A stretch of 64,000 nt of DNA from Deinococcus sp. (GTDB taxonomy: Bacteria > Deinococcota > Deinococci > Deinococcales > Deinococcaceae): NCBI RefSeq assembly GCF_018260555.1, contig NZ_JAGLBB010000002.1, forward strand, positions 1-64,000. The letters run 5' to 3'. How positions within the stretch are numbered: the stretch's first letter is position 1; each line of letters begins with the position of its first letter. This document shows positions 10,518 to 19,085 of this stretch, piece by piece. Below the pieces are notes generated by a model. The model was not told the DNA's origin, did not search any database, and was given only the letters and a program-made list of their open reading frames with translations. A program made the position numbers and the translations under genes.

Positions 10518-10664
10518 GTGATACGGATTCCGCCTGTTCCGGTCGTGGCCCGGAATCCAGCTGCGCGCCTGCTCATATTCGTCCGTGTTCATACAATCGC
10601 CCAGGTTCATACAGCCGCCCGGATTGAACGGTTCTTGCGCAGCGTTCAATCGGAGTCCACGTGA
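10518..10664 (+). CDS. 48-codon leaderless frame created by a repeat element, coupled to queG
   Basis: A GTG at 10518 lies 7 nt after CATACT (10505-10510), the spacing of leaderless starts here. The frame runs through the inserted element (MIRIPPVPVVARNP.. to ..SVQSEST) and stops at TGA 10662-10664, overlapping the queG GTG (10661-10663) as GTGA. It was most likely born when the element inserted in the original queG start. Translation is predicted, not shown; a functional peptide is not claimed. Confidence 0.45.
   Translation: MIRIPPVPVVARNPAARLLIFVRVHTIAQVHTAARIERFLRSVQSEST
10522..10661 (+). mobile_element. MITE-like repeat inserted in the queG start codon
   Basis: A 140-bp element with left terminus TACGGATTCCG and right terminus CGGAGTCCACG, flanked on both sides by TGA (10519-10521, 10662-10664). 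The interior diverges from other copies and holds an 18-bp near-repeat (GTTCATACA.. at about 10586 and 10604). Removing the element and one TGA restores CATACT-7 nt-GTGAGC. Confidence 0.8.
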
Positions 10665-11764
10665 GCCGCGCGGCCGACCAGCTGTCCGAACTGGCCCTGT
10701 CACTGGGTGCCGACGCGGTCGGCTGGGCGGCCGCCACAGTGCCCGCCGCCGCCGTCGGGGAATACCAGTCGTGGCTGGATGCCGGACGGCACGCGGGCAT
10801 GACCTACCTGGAACGCCAGTTGCCGGTGCGGGCCGACCCTGCCCAGCGGCTGCCGGGCGTGGGCAGCGTGCTGGTGCTGGGTGTGTCGCACGCTTTCGGG
10901 CCGCCGCTCGTGCCGCCCGGGGGCGTGCGGGCCGGGCGCGTGGCACGCTACGCCTGGACGCCGGACTACCATGATCAGTTGCAGCCGGTCCTGTCCCGGC
11001 TGGAGCAGGAGGCGGCCGCGCTGGGTGTGCGGGCGCGCGGGTACGTGGATCACGGGCCGGTCATGGAGCGGCTGTTCGCCGCCGGTGCGGGGCTGGGCTG
11101 GCGTGGCCGGTCCGGCATGACCATCAACACGGGCCTGGGGGCGTTCGTGACCCTGGCGGTCGTCCTGACCGACCTGCCTGCCGCAGAGAGCGGCGCGGCG
11201 CACCCGGACCGCTGTGGCCGCTGCCTGCGCTGCGTGAGCGCCTGCCCGACCGGCGCCATTGGCCCGGACCGGGCCATCGACGCGCGCCGCTGCGTGTCGT
11301 ACCTGACCATCGAACACCGTGGGCCCGTGCCCCGCGACCTGCGGCGGGGGGTGGGCGACTGGCTGTTCGGCTGCGACGTGTGCAGCGAGGTCTGCCCGTG
11401 GACCGTGAAGGCCGGGCCGCTGGCGAGGCTGCTGCGCCCCGACCCACAACTGGCACACCCGGACCTGAGCCGGTTTTTCGGAGTCAGCGAGCGTGAATTC
11501 GAGCGGCAGTGGGCGGGCACAGCGTTCCTGCGCCCCCGCCGCAAGGGCATGGCCCGCAACGCCCTGACCGTCCTGGGCAACACCCGCGCGCCGCAGGGCT
11601 GGCCGCTGCTGCTGGACGGCGCGCAGGACCCCGCCTGGGAGGTGCGCGAGGCGGCCGCCTGGGCGCTGGGCCAGTGGGGCGAGGTGGCCCGCGTGCGCCC
11701 ACTGCTGAACGACCCCCACCAGACCGTGCGTGAGGGCGCGGCGGCCGTCCTGGGAGAAACCTGA
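10661..11764 (+). CDS. queG: Epoxyqueuosine reductase QueG
   Basis: Cobalamin- and Fe-S-dependent enzyme of the last step of queuosine synthesis on tRNA. Two ferredoxin-type cluster motifs are visible: CGRCLRCVSACPTGAI (about residues 182-197) and CDVCSEVCPW (about 238-247). Upstream is the catalytic-domain block DHGPVMERLFAAGAG. The C-terminus has HEAT-like repeats (NTRAPQGWPLLLDGA.., VRPLLNDPHQTVREGAAAVLG). 367 residues from the GTG at 10661. That GTG is rebuilt by a transposon target duplication (see the element at 10522), which now separates it from its probable original promoter. Confidence 0.94.
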   Translation: MSRAADQLSELALSLGADAVGWAAATVPAAAVGEYQSWLDAGRHAGMTYLERQLPVRADPAQRLPGVGSVLVLGVSHAFGPPLVPPGGVRAGRVARYAWTPDYHDQLQPVLSRLEQEAAALGVRARGYVDHGPVMERLFAAGAGLGWRGRSGMTINTGLGAFVTLAVVLTDLPAAESGAAHPDRCGRCLRCVSACPTGAIGPDRAIDARRCVSYLTIEHRGPVPRDLRRGVGDWLFGCDVCSEVCPWTVKAGPLARLLRPDPQLAHPDLSRFFGVSEREFERQWAGTAFLRPRRKGMARNALTVLGNTRAPQGWPLLLDGAQDPAWEVREAAAWALGQWGEVARVRPLLNDPHQTVREGAAAVLGET

Positions 11765-11790
11765 ACCGAGCCCGCAGAGCGGCGCCGCCC

Positions 11791-11837
11791 AGCGAGTACG
11801 ACCAACGCGGGTGCCGGGCGTGGAGTGGGCAGTCCAG
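11791..11837 (-). repeat. Remnant of a repeat element
   Basis: A stretch containing GCGGGTGCCGGGCGTGGAGT closely matches the interior of the repeat at 50104-50236 in the same orientation. No termini remain. It sits in the 258-bp gap after queG, which otherwise holds only the next promoter. Confidence 0.45.
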
Positions 11838-12022
11838 CGCAGGGGCGGGATGCGAACAAGCCAGACAACCATCGGTACCAAGCGACGAGGACACGCTCCC
11901 GACCGATGACAGTCCAGAGGCGCCTGCTCGCGGCAGCGTCCCGGAGGGCGCCCAGCGACGCCCGGCGGGTCCTGTGCAGAAAGCATGAAGTTCTGCGGGC
12001 CGCCACGGTCTACCATGAGTGC

Positions 12023-12901
12023 GTGCGCGCCCGTCCCCTTCTCCTGTGTTCCTGCTTGCTGCTGGCTGCGGGGGGCCCGGCCGTAGCCCAGAGCGCGCTG
12101 ACCCCGGCGACCCAGACGGTCACGCCGGTCACCGTACCAGTCATCGCGCCGGTCGTCACGGCCCGCTACCCGCACGACCGCGCGGCCTTCACCGAGGGGT
12201 TGCAGTACCTGGGCGGCGGACGGTACATGGAAAGCACCGGAGAGACCGGGCGTTCCGGCGTGCGGCGCACCGACCTGAAAACCGGGAAGCCGGAGCTCCA
12301 GGTCGCCACTCCGCTCGCCACGGCGTTCGGTGAGGGCGTGACCGTGCTGGGCTCGACCGCGTACCACCTGACCTGGCAGGCAGGCCTGGCCTTCGCGTTC
12401 GACGCGGCCACCCTGAAGGAAACGGGCCGCTTCCGGTACGGCGGGGAGGGCTGGGGCCTCACGCACGACGGAAAGAACCTGATCATGAGTAACGGCACGT
12501 CCGCGCTGGTCTGGCGCGACCCGAAAACCTTCCGGAGCGTCCGGACCGTGCGCGTCACGGATCAGGCGCAGGCCGTGAAGAACCTGAACGAACTGGAGTA
12601 CGTGCAGGGCAGCGTGTACGCGAACGTGTGGCTGACCGACCGGATCGCGCGGATCGACGCGCAGACCGGGAAGGTCACCGCCTGGATCGACGTGTCCGCC
12701 CTCACCCGCGAGGTCAGCCGGGAAGCGGCGCAGGCCGGGCGTCCCCTCACCTTCGACGACGTGCCAAACGGGATCGCGTTCGTCCCGGAGCGCGGCACGC
12801 TGCTGCTGACCGGCAAACGCTGGGGCACCCTGTTCGAGGTGAAGGTGCCGGGCGTGAAAGTCGACCCCGGCGTGGGTGGCCGCGCCGCCCCCCGCCCCTG
12901 A
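12023..12901 (+). CDS. Glutamine cyclotransferase family, exported
   Basis: Glutaminyl-peptide cyclotransferase of the beta-propeller type, which forms N-terminal pyroglutamate. Family blocks: YPHDRAAFTEGLQYLGGGRY, ESTGETGRSGVR, FGEGVTVLG, YGGEGWGLTHDGKNLIMSNG, LNELEYVQGSVYANVWLTD, PNGIAFVPERGTLLLTGKRW. A Sec signal peptide (RARPLLLCSCLLLAAGGPAVAQS) makes it periplasmic or secreted. The GTG start near 12023 is favoured because TACCAT ends 6 nt earlier; an ATG a few bases upstream is in another frame. A hairpin terminator follows. Confidence 0.88.
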   Translation: MRARPLLLCSCLLLAAGGPAVAQSALTPATQTVTPVTVPVIAPVVTARYPHDRAAFTEGLQYLGGGRYMESTGETGRSGVRRTDLKTGKPELQVATPLATAFGEGVTVLGSTAYHLTWQAGLAFAFDAATLKETGRFRYGGEGWGLTHDGKNLIMSNGTSALVWRDPKTFRSVRTVRVTDQAQAVKNLNELEYVQGSVYANVWLTDRIARIDAQTGKVTAWIDVSALTREVSREAAQAGRPLTFDDVPNGIAFVPERGTLLLTGKRWGTLFEVKVPGVKVDPGVGGRAAPRP

Positions 12902-12948
12902 ACGCGACGGACCCACACACCTCTGCCGCTGACCATCCCACCTGAGGG

Positions 12949-12990
12949 GCGCCGCCACCGCACTGCAAGCCGGTGGTGGCGCGTGAGTTT
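12949..12990 (+). terminator. Terminator after glutamine cyclotransferase gene
   Basis: GCGCCGCCACCG (12949-12960) pairs with CGGTGGTGGCGC (12971-12982) with one mismatch and a 10-nt loop; GTGAGTTT follows. Confidence 0.6.
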
Positions 12991-13042
12991 AGGCGGGGTG
13001 GTGTCATCCGGACCCAGATGGGACGGTTCCGGTCACCTGTCA

Positions 13043-13140
13043 GACGGACTACGGCTCCATACCGCGAAGGGGCGCCTGGTGTTCCTCCTCGCGTCCGCTC
13101 GGATTAATTCGGGACTGCAGCGAATCAATCGGAATCCGTA
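13043..13140 (+). mobile_element. MITE-like repeat, internally deleted copy
   Basis: 98 bp, flanked by TCA on both sides (13040-13042, 13141-13143). The right end GAATCAATCGGAATCCGTA is typical; the left third is shortened (GACGGACTACGGCTCC). Confidence 0.75.
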
Positions 13141-13157
13141 TCAACCCACACTCCGGG

Positions 13158-13801
<644 letters not shown>

Positions 13802-13805
<4 letters not shown>

Positions 13806-14608
13806 AGGCCGGTGGGGTGGTGCAGGAACTGCCACGCCAGCCCGAACTCGTCTTCCAGTCGCGCGGCCAGGGCGCGCACGCCGAACACCTCTGTCTCGTA
13901 GTGTCCGGCGTACACGACGTTCACGCCGTACTCGAAGGCGTCATGGAAGTGCTTGTGTTCGGGTTCACCGGTCAGTAGGGTGTCCAGGCCCATCTCGGCC
14001 GCCTCGGCGACACTGCCGGCGCCGCCACCACTCAGCACGCCCAGACGATGGACGGTGGGAGACAGGCCGCCGCCGTGCACGAGGCAGATCTCGCCGGTAA
14101 GTTTCTGCACGCGGTCCGCGAAGTCCTGCAAGGTCTGCTCGATGGGCAGTTCGCCGGCCAGCCCGATCTTGTGCCCCTGCCAGTCCCCGAAAGGGCGCAG
14201 GTGTTGCAGGGTCAGGGCCCGGGCGATCATGGCGTTATTCCCGACTTCCGGGTGGGCGTCGAGCGGAATGTGGGACACGTACAGGTTCAGGTCGGCCATG
14301 ATCGCCGTGCGCAGGCGGTCGCGGTGCGGGCCGGTCACGGGGAGCGGCTGCCCCCAGAACAGGCCATGATGGGCGATCAGCAGGTCCGCGCCGCTATCAG
14401 CTGCGTGCTGCAGTGTTTTCAGGCTGGTGTCCACGCTGACGGCCACGCGGCGGATCACGTCGGTCCCGCTGATCTGCAGGCCATTCAGGCTGGGGTCCGG
14501 GTACACGCCCACGTTCAGGTACCGGTCAAGCCACGCCACGAGCACGTCACGCGGAACCTCGCCGCGCGTCAGAGGGGTGGGGGGGATGCTGGGGGAAACG
14601 TCCGTCAT
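13802..14608 (-). CDS. Nif3-like dinuclear metal centre protein
   Basis: A YbgI/NIF3-family protein of 268 residues, sometimes annotated GTP cyclohydrolase I type 2; the true substrate of most members is unknown. Metal-binding features include IAHHGLFWG (two His), SHIPLDAH, the GGGAGSVAEAAEMGLDTLLTGEPEHK block and YAGHYETE near the C-terminus. The start MTDVSPS at 14608 lies 7 nt after TAGAAT (plus 14616-14621), a leaderless promoter. An alternative ATG (MTL) is 9 bp upstream, inside that promoter spacer. The stop overlaps tmk, so the two are co-translated. Confidence 0.88.
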
Positions 14609-14707
14609 GAGCGTCATTCTAGGCGTGAAGGCCGTGCCTGGATGCCAGCCAGAGTTGCTGTTGCCGCCAGGCGGATGGGGTAAACCATTCCATTGGAGCT
14701 CGTCTGA

Positions 14708-14840
14708 TACGGATTCCGCTCCACCGCGGCACAGTCGGAAAAGTGCTGCCTGCGGCTCCATACCGCCCAATCCGTATCTTGTTCCCACTCGCATCCGCTC
14801 GGATTGATTCAGAACAGCACCGAATCACTCGGAATCCGTC
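14708..14840 (+). mobile_element. MITE-like repeat
   Basis: 133 bp, flanked by TGA on both sides (14705-14707, 14841-14843). Left TACGGATTCCGCTCC, interior CGGCTCCATACCG, right CGGAATCCGT(C). Full-length copy of the common type. Confidence 0.85.
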
Positions 14841-14890
14841 TGACTGGTAACACCCGCCCGACGCACCCGACCACTGTTCATTGAACCGCG

Positions 14891-14925
14891 TAAAAACGAC
14901 GAATCCCCGTCCAGGACGAGGATTC
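14891..14925 (-). terminator. Terminator of tRNA-Met
   Basis: GAATCCCCGTC pairs with GACGAGGATTC (one mismatch); on the minus strand GTCGTTTTTA follows. It lies 11 bp beyond the tRNA end. Confidence 0.75.
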
Positions 14926-14935
14926 TTGTGTTTGG

Positions 14936-15009
<74 letters not shown>

Positions 15010-15012
15010 TTG

Positions 15013-15036
15013 AAAAAACCCCGCCCTGGGGCGGGG
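15013..15036 (-). terminator. Terminator between tRNA-Ala and tRNA-Met
   Basis: CCCCGCCC/GGGCGGGG stem with a 2-nt apparent loop and six T on the minus strand. A strong terminator right after tRNA-Ala implies either read-through or a separate promoter for tRNA-Met. Confidence 0.8.
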
Positions 15037-15044
15037 ACGTTCTC

Positions 15045-15121
<77 letters not shown>

Positions 15122-15196
15122 CTTTTTCCCACTGGCCCCTTTTGAGGCTCAGATAGATTAACAGTGGCCTTCTGGCCTGTCAACAGGCGCGGGGGG

Positions 15197-15895
15197 TCAG
15201 GGGGTGCCCGCGCCGCCCGGGTTGGCGGGCTGGCCGGGGTGATGCGCGGCGAGCTGCACGTACCCTTCGATCAGGTGAATGATGACGGGGTTGTGCGTGT
15301 GCACGCCGTGCGCCTCGCCCACGCCGTCGTCTTCTATAAAGTGGGCGATCAGGGCGGCCTCGCCGTCGCGGGCGAGCAGGAACGCCCGCTGGCCGTGCGC
15401 GGCGATGCCGGGCACGTGGTCGAGGGCAGTGCGGTGCAGTTCGACGCCGCGTGGGGTGAGGCGTTCGAGTCGCTCGGCGAAGCCCGTCTCGCCGGCCATG
15501 TGCAGGCTACGGCGGGCGTTGAGGGTCAGGTCCTCGCACAGACTGCGGATGGCGGCCTCGCCGTGCAGGTGGTACACGGCTTCCGGGGCGGGGTCCGGCG
15601 CGAGGCGGGACAGGTCACGGTCGAGCGCGCCGAGGCGGTCGTCGAAGGAGCGGCGGGCGCGGGCCAGGTACTCGCGGGCACTGAGCGGCGCGTACTCCAG
15701 TGGATTCTGCCCGACCTTGGCGGCCAGGCCGCGCCCTTCGAGGCGTTCGAGCGTCTCGTAGATCTTGGGCCGGGGAATGCCGGCCTGCCGGGCCACGCGT
15801 GCGGGCACGGCGCGCCCGAGGGCCAGGAGGGCGGTGTAGGCCCGGGCTTCGTACTCCGTCAGCCCGAGCGCTTGCAGGTGGATCACGGCGCTCAT
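15197..15895 (-). CDS. TrmB-family transcriptional regulator
   Basis: A 232-residue regulator with an N-terminal TrmB winged helix (LGLTEYEARAYTALLALG, then GIPRPKIYETLERLEGRGLA, about residues 10-55), a coiled linker (AREYLARARRSFDDRLGALDRDLSRL), and a C-terminal ligand-sensing domain (AAIRSLCEDLTLNARRSLHMAGE). TrmB proteins usually sense sugars, but no sugar transporter is adjacent, so the regulon is unknown. Leaderless-type start: TATGCT (plus 15904-15909) is 8 nt before the ATG. Confidence 0.85.
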   Translation of the reverse strand: MSAVIHLQALGLTEYEARAYTALLALGRAVPARVARQAGIPRPKIYETLERLEGRGLAAKVGQNPLEYAPLSAREYLARARRSFDDRLGALDRDLSRLAPDPAPEAVYHLHGEAAIRSLCEDLTLNARRSLHMAGETGFAERLERLTPRGVELHRTALDHVPGIAAHGQRAFLLARDGEAALIAHFIEDDGVGEAHGVHTHNPVIIHLIEGYVQLAAHHPGQPANPGGAGTP

Positions 15896-16026
15896 CGCTG
15901 CTCAGCATACGGGATGCGGGGAGCGGGGCAGGCGCGCCTGAGAGCAGTCAGCTGAGCGGGCCAGATGAAGGTCACGCAGAGACCCGTTTCACCTGGGGGG
16001 TGGCGGCGCGGCGCTACGGTAGGGTC

Positions 16027-16236
16027 ATGATCATCAGCCACTCAATGAGTCTGGAACCGATTCTGGAACGCCTGGGCCGTCAGGGCGCCAGCCTGCTGGA
16101 GGCCGAGGCCATGCGCGGCGTGCTGGCCGAGCGTTTTGATGGGCAGCCGCTGGACAGCGTGAACGAGGCCGACTGGCTGGAGGCGCTGGGCCGCATGGAG
16201 GCCGTCAAGCAGACTTGGAATGCCGGGATGAAATGA
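16027..16236 (+). CDS. Small helical protein of unknown function (69 aa)
   Basis: ATG at 16027 follows TACGGT (16015-16020) by 6 nt. The product is acidic and helical (LEPILERLGRQGASLLEAEA, LDSVNEADWLEALGRMEAV) with no recognised family. A hairpin with T-tracts on both strands (16296-16325) lies about 60 bp downstream. Confidence 0.65.
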   Translation: MIISHSMSLEPILERLGRQGASLLEAEAMRGVLAERFDGQPLDSVNEADWLEALGRMEAVKQTWNAGMK

Positions 16237-16295
16237 GATCAGTGGTGCGCCCCTTCTCCGCTGCCCCGGTAGAAACAGAGGGTGCGCTTAACATG

Positions 16296-16325
16296 AAAAA
16301 GCCCCGCCTGAGCGGGGTGTTTTTC
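16296..16325. terminator. Bidirectional terminator (tRNA-Val / small gene)
   Basis: CCCCGC (16302-16307) pairs with GCGGGG (16312-16317). T-runs occur on both sides: GTTTTT on plus, CTTTTTC on minus. It can end the tRNA pair on the minus strand and the 69-aa gene on the plus strand. Confidence 0.75.
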
Positions 16326-16333
16326 TGTTCTGG

Positions 16334-16405
16334 TGGGCGGTATAGGATTTGAACCTACGACCCTTCGCGTGTGAAGCGAATGCTCTACCACTGAGCTAAC
16401 CGCCC
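16334..16405 (-). tRNA. tRNA-Val (CAC)
   Basis: Minus-strand cloverleaf: acceptor GGGCGGT/ACCGCCC, D-arm GCTCAGTGGTAGAGC, anticodon stem TTCGC/GCGAA with loop TTCACAC (CAC), T-loop GGTTCAAATCC, CCA encoded (16331-16333). Confidence 0.94.
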
Positions 16406-16412
16406 GGAGTGC

Positions 16413-16488
<76 letters not shown>

Positions 16489-16597
16489 TCAGGCACCTGC
16501 GCCGTGCCCGTCGTTCAGGCGAGGGGAAGTGTAGCAACGGGGGTGTGCATTGTCAAACTGTGGGGATCGGGTGGGTCTGGCAGGTACAGTGCGGGGT

Positions 16598-18064
16598 ATG
16601 CAAGTCGTGCACGTGGCGTCCGAGGTGTTCCCGTTCTCGCGGTCCGGTGGGCTGGGTGATGTGCTGGGGGCGCTGCCCGTGGTGCAGGCCCGCCTGGGGG
16701 CGGAGGTGACGGTCGTGTCGCCCTGGTACGCGGACGTGCCGGATGAGGTGACCGAGGTGTGGAGTGGCACGCTACCGGACATGTCGGGGCCGGACACGTC
16801 GGGGCCGGACACGTCGGGGCCGGACTTGTCTGGGCCGGGCGTGCCCGTGCTGCCACCGGTGCGGGTGGGTCAGGTTCGGCGCGGCGGGGTGCGCTTCGTG
16901 TTTGTGGGCCTGCCGTGCTTTGACCGGCCGGGCCTGTATCACCCGGACGACGTGTGGCGCTTCAGTCAGTTCGGGCGGGCGGTCCTCCCAGTCCTGGCGA
17001 AGCTGGGGGTCGTGCCGGACGTCCTGCACGGGCATGACTGGCAGGCGGGGCTGGTCGTGGCGCGCGCACGGTTGGCGGGCGTGAGGGGGGTGTTCAGCGT
17101 GCATAACCTTCAGTACCAGGGCCGCTGGAACCTGGCGGACGGCGCGCCCTGGACGGGCCTGCCCGACTGGGCCCTGACCTCCGAGGGACTGGAATTTCAC
17201 GGGGACGTGAACCTGATGAAAGCGGGGCTGGTGTTCGCGTCGCAGGTGACGACCGTCAGTCCCACGTACGCCCGCGAGATCACCACGCAGGCCTTCGGGG
17301 AGGGACTGGAGGGCCTGATGTCCCGCCTGAAGACCCAGGGTCGCCTGAGCGGGATTCTGAACGGACTGGATCAGGAGCGCTGGGACCCGCGCACCGATCA
17401 GGACGTGCCGTCGTTCTCGGAGGCGGCCGGGAAGGGGGCGGCAGTGGCGGCGCTGCGCGCGGAGTTCGGGCTGGACGGCGCGCCGATCCTGGCGAGTGTC
17501 AGCCGACTGGCCGAGCAAAAGGGTATGGACCTGCTGATCGGGGCGCTGCCGCAACTCGTGCAGGACTGGAACGTGGTTGTGCTGGGCGGCGGTGACCCGG
17601 CGCTGGAGGCGGCCCTGCAGGAGTGGGCGGCGCACCCGCGGGTGGTGTTCGCGCAGGGCATGAACGAGCCTCTGGCGCACCGCATCTACGCCGGGGCCGA
17701 TGCCTTTGCCATGCCCAGCCGCTTTGAACCGTGCGGCCTGTCGCAGATGATCGCCATGCGCTACGGCACGCTGCCGGTCGTACGCCTGACCGGGGGGCTG
17801 GTGGATACCGTGCCGGGCGACGTGGGCTTCACGTTCGAGCAGGCGACGGCGGCGGACCTGAGCACCGCGTGCCGGGAGGCGTTCGTGGCCTTCGGGGAAC
17901 GGGCGGACTGGGCGGCGCGCGTGGAGCGGGCCATGGCCCTGAGCTTCAGCTGGGACGCCCCGGCCCGCTCGTACCTGGGCCTGTACGCCCGGGTCATGAG
18001 CACCCCCCTGGCCCGCCTGACTGGTCTGAACGTCCCGCCCGAGCAGACCGGAGCCCCGGCGTGA
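16598..18064 (+). CDS. glgA: Glycogen synthase (ADP-glucose type)
   Basis: GT5 glycosyltransferase extending alpha-1,4-glucan from ADP-glucose; 488 residues. The N-terminal motif (usually KxGGL) appears as SRSGGLGDV (about residues 15-23); HGHDWQAGL, VHNLQYQG and the C-terminal SRFEPCGLSQMIAMRYG (phosphate/donor site) with GGLVDTV are intact. Residues ~60-79 are four tandem DxSGP pentapeptides inserted in the N-terminal domain. TACAGT (16585-16590) lies 7 nt before the ATG (leaderless). The stop overlaps the next gene by GTGA. Confidence 0.94.
   Translation: MQVVHVASEVFPFSRSGGLGDVLGALPVVQARLGAEVTVVSPWYADVPDEVTEVWSGTLPDMSGPDTSGPDTSGPDLSGPGVPVLPPVRVGQVRRGGVRFVFVGLPCFDRPGLYHPDDVWRFSQFGRAVLPVLAKLGVVPDVLHGHDWQAGLVVARARLAGVRGVFSVHNLQYQGRWNLADGAPWTGLPDWALTSEGLEFHGDVNLMKAGLVFASQVTTVSPTYAREITTQAFGEGLEGLMSRLKTQGRLSGILNGLDQERWDPRTDQDVPSFSEAAGKGAAVAALRAEFGLDGAPILASVSRLAEQKGMDLLIGALPQLVQDWNVVVLGGGDPALEAALQEWAAHPRVVFAQGMNEPLAHRIYAGADAFAMPSRFEPCGLSQMIAMRYGTLPVVRLTGGLVDTVPGDVGFTFEQATAADLSTACREAFVAFGERADWAARVERAMALSFSWDAPARSYLGLYARVMSTPLARLTGLNVPPEQTGAPA
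16777..16836 (+). repeat. 15-bp tandem repeat (4 units) inside glgA
   Basis: Four consecutive units of GGACACGTCGGGGCC, with single-base variants at the central codon (ATG, ACG, ACG, TTG). In frame they encode D-M/T/T/L-S-G-P. Confidence 0.9.
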
Positions 18065-18984
18065 GCGGCGAAGTCCTGGACTTTCCCGGCAGTCCCGTGC
18101 AGGTGGAACCCATGGCCAGTGAGCAACTGGAGCTGATCCTGGCGGCGCTGTACGGGGTTCCCCGCGAGGCGGTCGCGTGGATGGCGCAGGCCTGCACGCA
18201 AGCCTGGGTGGCGTTCGAGGAGCAGGTCACGCCCGACGACACCCTGTCGGCCGGGCTGGTCCCCCAACCGGACTCGGAGCCCGCAGAGGCCGGGAAACGG
18301 GAGGTGGTGCTGGGCGCGGTCGGTACCCGCCCCAGCCCGGCGCACGGGTCCGAACTGGTCGGCGGCGTGTTCGCCGGGCCGCGCCGCGCGGAGGTGGCGG
18401 CCGCCCTGGCCCGCGCCGCGTGGCAGGAGGTGGGCCGCGTGTACGCCTTCGCCGAGGGGCACCTGTTCCCGCCGGAGGCGCTCGTGCAGGCGGGGTTCCG
18501 TGAGGTGGGCGCGTACCGCCGCCTGGAAGGCCGGGTACCGTACCGGCACGTGGACCCCCCAGACGGCGTGACCCTGCGCCCCCTGGCCGAGATCAGCGAG
18601 GCCGCGCGGCTGGAAGCCCTGCACACCGTCGAGGACCGCGTGGGGCACCACGCGGCCCTGCCGGAAGCGGCGCAGGACGGCGCTGGGGGCTTCGACTCGC
18701 ACCTGAGTCACGTGGCCCTGGACGACCAGGGGCGCGCAATCGGCATCTGCCGGGCCGCCATCGAGGAGGGTCTGGGCCGCCTGGACTCGCCGGGCGTGGC
18801 GGTCGCGTGGCGGCACACCAACCTGCGCGCCGCGCTCCTGAACAGCGTGAACGCGCGCCTGCGGGCCGCCGGAATCACGCGCCTGAGCGTGGACTCGTGG
18901 GGAGACACGGCCGAGGAACTCGCGCACGATCTGCGCCTGGGCCTGCACGTGGCCGACGAGACACCCATTCTCGCCTCGCCGTAG
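18061..18984 (+). CDS. GNAT-like acetyltransferase / hypothetical protein
   Basis: 307 residues from a GTG overlapping the glgA stop (GTGA), so co-translated with glycogen synthase. The C-terminal half shows an N-acetyltransferase-like pattern: HVALDDQGRAIGICRAAIEEG, then GVAVAWRHTNLRAALLNSVNARL, AAGITRLSVDSWGD. The N-terminal half (AFAEGHLFPPEALVQAGFRE) looks like a second, degenerate GNAT unit. The substrate cannot be inferred. Two copies of a 17-bp sequence (CTCGCCGTAGGAGCCGC) span the stop region. Confidence 0.65.
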   Translation: MSGEVLDFPGSPVQVEPMASEQLELILAALYGVPREAVAWMAQACTQAWVAFEEQVTPDDTLSAGLVPQPDSEPAEAGKREVVLGAVGTRPSPAHGSELVGGVFAGPRRAEVAAALARAAWQEVGRVYAFAEGHLFPPEALVQAGFREVGAYRRLEGRVPYRHVDPPDGVTLRPLAEISEAARLEALHTVEDRVGHHAALPEAAQDGAGGFDSHLSHVALDDQGRAIGICRAAIEEGLGRLDSPGVAVAWRHTNLRAALLNSVNARLRAAGITRLSVDSWGDTAEELAHDLRLGLHVADETPILASP

Positions 18985-19085
18985 GAGCCGCCTCGCCGTA
19001 GGAGCCGCCGGGCCGTGAGAGGAGCGGTAAGAGGCGTTGTCGGCGGGCACAGTGACGCTCCGGCTGATGCGCTAACATCCCCGCT

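Noticed and set aside
10700..12958. A 752-codon minus-strand frame over queG and the cyclotransferase gene
   Set aside because: Antisense of two genes with clear motifs; typical GC-driven shadow.
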